Below are positions 58,585 to 64,000 of a stretch of 64,000 nt of DNA, one piece after another; within the stretch, counting starts at the first letter, position 1, and each line of letters opens with the position of its first letter. Below the pieces are notes generated by a model. The model made no database searches and was not told where the DNA came from. It saw only the letters and a list, made by a program, of their open reading frames with translations. The DNA is taken from positions 4,650,001-4,714,000 of the forward strand of contig NZ_FPJG01000006.1 in the NCBI RefSeq assembly GCF_900119165.1, written 5' to 3'. Made by a program: the position numbers and the translations under genes. This DNA comes from Amycolatopsis australiensis (lineage in GTDB: Bacteria > Actinomycetota > Actinomycetes > Mycobacteriales > Pseudonocardiaceae).

Positions 58585-59322
58585 GTCTTTGACCTCTGAT
58601 CAGGGCCCGCTTACCGTCGGCCGGGTGGTGAACGACCTCGCGACCCGGCGTCCCGTCCGGCGGTTCTGGGCCTCGACGATCGGCAAGAAGATCGTCATGG
58701 CGGTGAGCGGCGGCCTGCTGCTCGCGTTCGTGTTCGCGCACATGCTGGGCAACCTCAAGACGTTCCTCGGCGGCGCCGACCTCAACGGCTACGCGCACTG
58801 GCTGCGCACCCTCGGCGAACCGGTGCTGCACCACGGCTGGTTCCTCTGGATCCAGCGCGTGGTCCTGCTCGCCGCGCTCGTCCTGCACGTCACCGCCGCG
58901 GTGCAGCTGGCCGGGCGCGCCCGCCGCGCCCGGCCGGTGCCCTACGTCCACCGGCGGCCGGTGCGCGCCACCTTCGCGGTGCGCACGATGCGTTGGGGCG
59001 GCGCGACGCTGGCGGTGTTCGTCGTCTGGCACATCCTCGACTTCACCGTCGGCGCGGTGAACCGGGACTACGTGCCGGGCGACCCGTACCACAACCTCCT
59101 GGCGGACTTCCGGGTCTGGTGGGTGAACCTGATCTACCTGGTCGCCCTCGCCATGCTGGGCCTGCACATCCACCACGGCTTCGCCAGTGCCGCGCGCACT
59201 CTCGGCGTGACCGGCGCGAAGCGGGAGCGGGCCGTCAAGATCCTCGGCCGCACGACGGCGGTCGTGATCGCGGGCGGCTACGCGCTCGTCCCGATCGCGA
59301 TCATGACAGGACTGGTGCACTG

Positions 59323-59323
<1 letters not shown>
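58583..59323 (+). CDS. sdhC: Succinate dehydrogenase cytochrome b subunit
   Basis: A 246-residue membrane anchor of the five-helix, cytochrome-b558 type. Histidines that may bind heme lie in [26 protein letters not shown] and LGLHIHHGF. It anchors SdhAB and passes electrons to the quinone. ATG 58583 overlaps the LysR operator arm; its stop overlaps the sdhA ATG (TGATG). Confidence 0.93.
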
Positions 59324-61250
<1,927 letters not shown>

Positions 61251-61254
<4 letters not shown>

Positions 61255-61988
61255 ACCTCACCGTCCGCGTCTGGCGGCAGGCCGGTCCGGCCGCCGAAGG
61301 CCGGCTCGTCTCCTACCCGGTCGAGGGCGCCAGCCCCGACATGTCGTTACTCGAACTGCTGGACGTGCTCAACGAGGAGCTGATCGGCCGCGGCGAGGAG
61401 CCGGTCGCCTTCGACCACGACTGCCGGGAAGGGATCTGCGGGTCGTGCGGTGTCGTGATCAACGGGCAGGCGCACGGACCGGAGCGCACGACGTCGTGCC
61501 AGCTGCACCTGCGGTCCTTCCGCGACGGCGACGTCGTCGACGTGGAACCGTGGCGCGCCGAGGGGTTCCCGGTGATCAAGGACCTGGTGGTCGACCGCTC
61601 GGCGCTGGACCGGATCGTCCAGGCCGGCGGCTACGTCAGCGCGCCGACCGGCAGTGCCCCGGACGCCCACGCGACCCCGGTCCCGAAGCCGGACGCGGAC
61701 CTGGCGTTCGACAACGCGACCTGCATCGGCTGCGGCGCCTGCGTGGCGGCGTGCCCGAACGGCTCGGCGACGCTGTTCACGGCGGCGAAGGTCACGCACC
61801 TGAGCCTGCTGCCGCAGGGGCAGCCGGAACGCGCGCGGCGGGTGCTCGCCATGGTGGAGACGATGGACGCCGAAGGCTTCGGCGGCTGCACCAACACCGG
61901 GGAGTGCGTCGCGGCGTGCCCGAAGGGGATTCCGTTCGCGAGCATCGCCACGTTGAACCGCGAGTTCCGGAAGGCGAGCCGCGGCTGA
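61251..61988 (+). CDS. sdhB: Succinate dehydrogenase iron-sulfur subunit
   Basis: A 245-residue protein with three clusters: [10 protein letters not shown] plus TTSCQLH for [2Fe-2S], [14 protein letters not shown] for [4Fe-4S] and [14 protein letters not shown] for the [3Fe-4S] site. ATG 61251 overlaps the sdhA stop (ATGA). It links SdhA to the membrane anchor. Confidence 0.96.
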
Positions 61989-62129
61989 CGGCTCAGCCCG
62001 CTCTCAAGGCGAACTCGTCGGCCGCGCCCGGCAGCACGGTCCGCTCGAGGCCGGCCGCCGTCGTGTCGAGCCGGGGGATCACCTCTTCGACCAGCTCCGC
62101 GTGCCCGGGCCGTCGAACCGTTCCCGGTC

Positions 62130-62693
62130 TCACTTCTCGAGCGTGGCGTACACGATGACGTTGTCGAGGTAGTTGCGGTTCTTCGCGTCGTACGGGCCGC
62201 CGCAGGTGATCAGCCGCAGCTCGGGGCGCGTTGTGTTGCCGTACACGGCTTCCGTGGGGAACTCGCGTTTCGCGACCTGGTCGACCTTCGTCACCTTGAA
62301 GGTCAGCCGGCCGCCGTCGGCGCGGTCGACGTGCACCGCGTCGCCGGGCTTCAGCTCGTGCAGCCGCCAGAAGATGCCCTTGCGGTGGTCGCCGTCGATG
62401 TGGCCGAGGAGCACCGCCGGCCCGGCTTCGCCGGGTGTCGGGCCGTATTCGTACCAGCCGGCCTGCAGCGGCTGGTCGACCGGCGGCACCTCGACCGTGC
62501 GGTCCGGATTGAGGCCCAGCGGCACCAGTGTCGACTTGGCACCGATGGCGGGCACGTCGAGCGCGGTCGGCAGGGACCGCGTCAGGCCGGCGGCCGCGGG
62601 GGCGGGCGGCGGCGGTGCGGCGGGAGTGGCCGTCGCTCCGCAGCCGGCGAGCAGCAGCGCGGAAACGGCGGCGAGAAGCGCGCGGCGCAGCAT
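62130..62693 (-). CDS. Class F sortase
   Basis: A 187-residue secreted/lipoprotein-like enzyme (MLRRALLAAVSALLLAGCGA, with a possible lipobox LAGC). The sortase triad is visible: His98 in LLGHID, Cys164 in LRLITCGG and Arg173 in KNRNYLDN. Class F sortases are single, actinobacterial, and act on LPxTG-like signals. It starts 4 bp after the stop of the secreted protein gene upstream, so the two form an operon. Confidence 0.9.
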   Translation of the reverse strand: MLRRALLAAVSALLLAGCGATATPAAPPPPAPAAAGLTRSLPTALDVPAIGAKSTLVPLGLNPDRTVEVPPVDQPLQAGWYEYGPTPGEAGPAVLLGHIDGDHRKGIFWRLHELKPGDAVHVDRADGGRLTFKVTKVDQVAKREFPTEAVYGNTTRPELRLITCGGPYDAKNRNYLDNVIVYATLEK

Positions 62694-62697
62694 CGGC

Positions 62698-63465
62698 TCA
62701 GTTCCCGGCGAGGCTGCCGTCGCCGGTCTGCGGCGCGCCGGCGGGGACGACGACGACCTGGCCGGGCCCGCCCGGCCGCGGCGGCGCCTCGGGCGCGGGT
62801 TCCTTCGACGGGCCGCAGGCGACCGAGGCGAGCTTGACGTCGCCGGTGCCGAGCGCGCCGGTGGCCGTGCCGCCCAGCAGCTTGATGTGCAGGGCAGTCA
62901 CCTCGAGCGTGCCGTCGTAGCGCTGGAGCTGCTCGTTGACCGTCACTTCGGCGACGCCGGGGATCCCGAGCTTCTGGTTGGGTGACGTCGCGGCGGGCAG
63001 CGTGCCGAGCCGGCCGAGGTTCACCCCGGCGAGGTCGCTGCTGCCCGTGACGTCGCCGCCTGCCGACGCGCAGCGGGCACTGACCAGCCGGATCGACGGC
63101 ACGCGGCCGGCGGCCGGGGCGAGCAGCGGAAGCGTCGCCTCCACGACACTCGCCTTGGCGGCCACGGATCCGGGGCCGCCGACGACCGAGCTGCCGATCG
63201 CCTTGGCGGTCACGACACCCCGGAGCGGGACGTCGGCGACGCTCGCCGACGACGGGCCGCCACTGCCGGACTCGGCGAGCCTGCCGGTGCCGACGGTGAT
63301 CCCGCGGCCGCCGGTCAGGACGCCCGGCAGCAGCGAGACGTCGGCGGACGCGCCGTAGGCGGACCCGGTGACGGCGTCGTCCGCGGCCGCGACACCGGCC
63401 GTTCCGGCCAGCACGGCGACGGTCACCCCGGCCAGGCTCCCGGCTCGGAGCAGGGTCGTGCGCAT
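62698..63465 (-). CDS. Secreted protein with PQTGD-like tail (choice-of-anchor-like)
   Basis: A 255-residue secreted protein: signal peptide MRTTLLRAGSLAGVTVAVLA ending near GVAAA-DD; Gly/Ser/Val-rich beta repeats follow, with two Cys (SARCASAGG, ASVACGPS). The end is proline-rich and finishes PAGAPQTGDGSLAGN: an LPxTG-like PQTGD, but without the usual membrane helix and positive tail. In operon with class F sortase, so it is its likely partner or substrate. RBS GAAAGGAC before ATG 63465. Confidence 0.75.
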   Translation of the reverse strand: MRTTLLRAGSLAGVTVAVLAGTAGVAAADDAVTGSAYGASADVSLLPGVLTGGRGITVGTGRLAESGSGGPSSASVADVPLRGVVTAKAIGSSVVGGPGSVAAKASVVEATLPLLAPAAGRVPSIRLVSARCASAGGDVTGSSDLAGVNLGRLGTLPAATSPNQKLGIPGVAEVTVNEQLQRYDGTLEVTALHIKLLGGTATGALGTGDVKLASVACGPSKEPAPEAPPRPGGPGQVVVVPAGAPQTGDGSLAGN

Positions 63466-63797
63466 GAAGAAGTCCTTTCACCGCGGGGGAAACGGGAGAC
63501 GCCGCGGCGGGACGTGGCCCGGCGGCGGGGAAAGCCCGGCCACGCTATCAAAATCGCCGGTCCGGGCAAGGATTCCCGGCGGCGGCGGCGTTCCCCGCGA
63601 TGCGCGAAACGTGATGCCCGGCCGGCCGGGCACCACGAAGCGGTCACCGGCCGGGGCGGATTTCCGTGCGGCGCCGACGCCCGGTAGCGCGCGTTGCGGC
63701 ATTCGAGGGGCACCGGCCGCCGAGCAGACACGGACGGGTGATTACCTGGACGGGCGGCCTCGACCACGCACCGTCATGTGACGACCACGGCCCCGCC
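63466..63797. other. Intergenic region with a putative promoter
   Basis: About 330 bp without a supported gene. On the minus strand TTGCCC (63569-63564) and TAGCGT (63547-63542), 16 bp apart, may form the promoter of the secreted-protein/sortase operon, leaving a leader of about 70 nt. Nothing else recognisable. Confidence 0.4.
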
Positions 63798-64000
63798 TCA
63801 CGCCCGATAGGGCCCGTGGTTCCCGATGTCCGGGCTCACGCGCGGCGCCGGCCCGCTCTGCCCGGGGACCGGCGTGACGGCCGGTTGCTCGATCCCGGTC
63901 TCGCCGACCGGCTGGACGTACACCTCGGTCGCCGTCCGGTCGGGTTCGCGGTCCTGGAAGTGGGTCTCGACGATGTGGTCCTGACGGCGGCGGCCGAGCA
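63798..64000 (-). CDS. C-terminal fragment of an unknown protein (partial)
   Basis: Open from the right window edge; stop TGA at 63800-63798. About 66 residues are visible, starting LGRRRQDHIVETHFQDREPD, then EVYVQPVGETGIEQPAVTPV and ending PDIGNHGPYRA. It is a hydrophilic, proline-rich tail, perhaps the cytosolic end of a membrane protein. No family recognised. Confidence 0.5.
   Translation of the reverse strand, partial: LGRRRQDHIVETHFQDREPDRTATEVYVQPVGETGIEQPAVTPVPGQSGPAPRVSPDIGNHGPYRA

Noticed and set aside
61993-62133. A 46-codon minus-strand ORF after the sortase (GTG overlapping its stop), with HAELVEEVIPRLDTTAAG
   Set aside because: It reads like the C-terminus of a luciferase-like oxidoreductase, but has no ribosome site and no rest of the gene. 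At most a tiny remnant; too weak to list.

Overview
The window is very GC-rich DNA with dense, overlapping gene pairs (many ATGA/GTGA junctions), GTG/TTG starts and several apparently leaderless genes. That style, together with a mycofactocin locus, an FxsA-like peptide, a SAV_2336/NB-ARC/TPR protein and a furA-katG pair, points to the chromosome of a filamentous actinomycete. A member of Pseudonocardiales (Amycolatopsis-like) is my best guess; it is an inference from gene content, not a measurement. No rRNA, tRNA, CRISPR array, insertion sequence or phage was recognised.

Layout. 0-18.5 kb: a mosaic of small regulator-plus-enzyme or regulator-plus-transporter units: a truncated upstream gene and a decayed quinone-oxidoreductase pseudogene, SDR/XRE and SDR/TetR units, a CadD-like transporter, a ribbon-helix-helix/VOC/MFS operon, a YeiH-like exporter with a 36-residue membrane peptide, a GNAT plus amino-acid ABC importer operon, GlxA-type AraC/cupin, LysR/SDR and AKR/TetR/MFS. 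18.7-29.4 kb: the most unusual part. A short FxsA-like RiPP precursor and a stand-alone alpha-ketoglutarate HExxH peptide hydroxylase point at a convergent set encoding a vWA(SAV_2336)-NB-ARC-TPR protein, a MoxR-type AAA ATPase and an EAD-VMAP protein, followed by a DUF6082-like membrane protein and a duplicated PLD-fold protein. 29.6-37.4 kb: katG and furA, a luciferase-like monooxygenase, a secreted PL7 alginate lyase, an Lrp/AsnC regulator divergent from an amidohydrolase. 37.4-43.9 kb: a complete mycofactocin locus (mftA, B, C, E, a coupled SDR, F, D on the minus strand; mftR divergent). 44-47.7 kb: GntR/membrane protein, SRPBCC/TetR, a DUF4190-type protein and a frameshifted DUF4429-like gene. 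47.7-57.6 kb: GMC oxidoreductase plus aldehyde dehydrogenase behind a KstR-like motif, a PEP-mutase/isocitrate-lyase family enzyme, a phospholipase D-like protein, DHA2 MFS plus methyltransferase with a divergent XRE-cupin regulator, and a secreted amidase. 57.6-62 kb: LysR divergent from sdhCAB. 62-64 kb: class F sortase with a secreted neighbour carrying a PQTGD-like tail, and a truncated gene at the end.

How genes work together. Mycofactocin made by MftA-F is a redox cofactor for dedicated alcohol dehydrogenases and SDRs; the SDR inside the operon, and possibly the GMC/ALDH pair 4 kb away, are candidate users. The FxsA-like peptide is the likely substrate of the adjacent HExxH hydroxylase, and the neighbouring vWA/MoxR/VMAP proteins match the three-part VMAP conflict systems known from multicellular bacteria, here with the vWA part fused to an NB-ARC/TPR protein. 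Most regulators sit divergent from their presumed targets with visible palindromic operators, several of which overlap start codons or -10 boxes.
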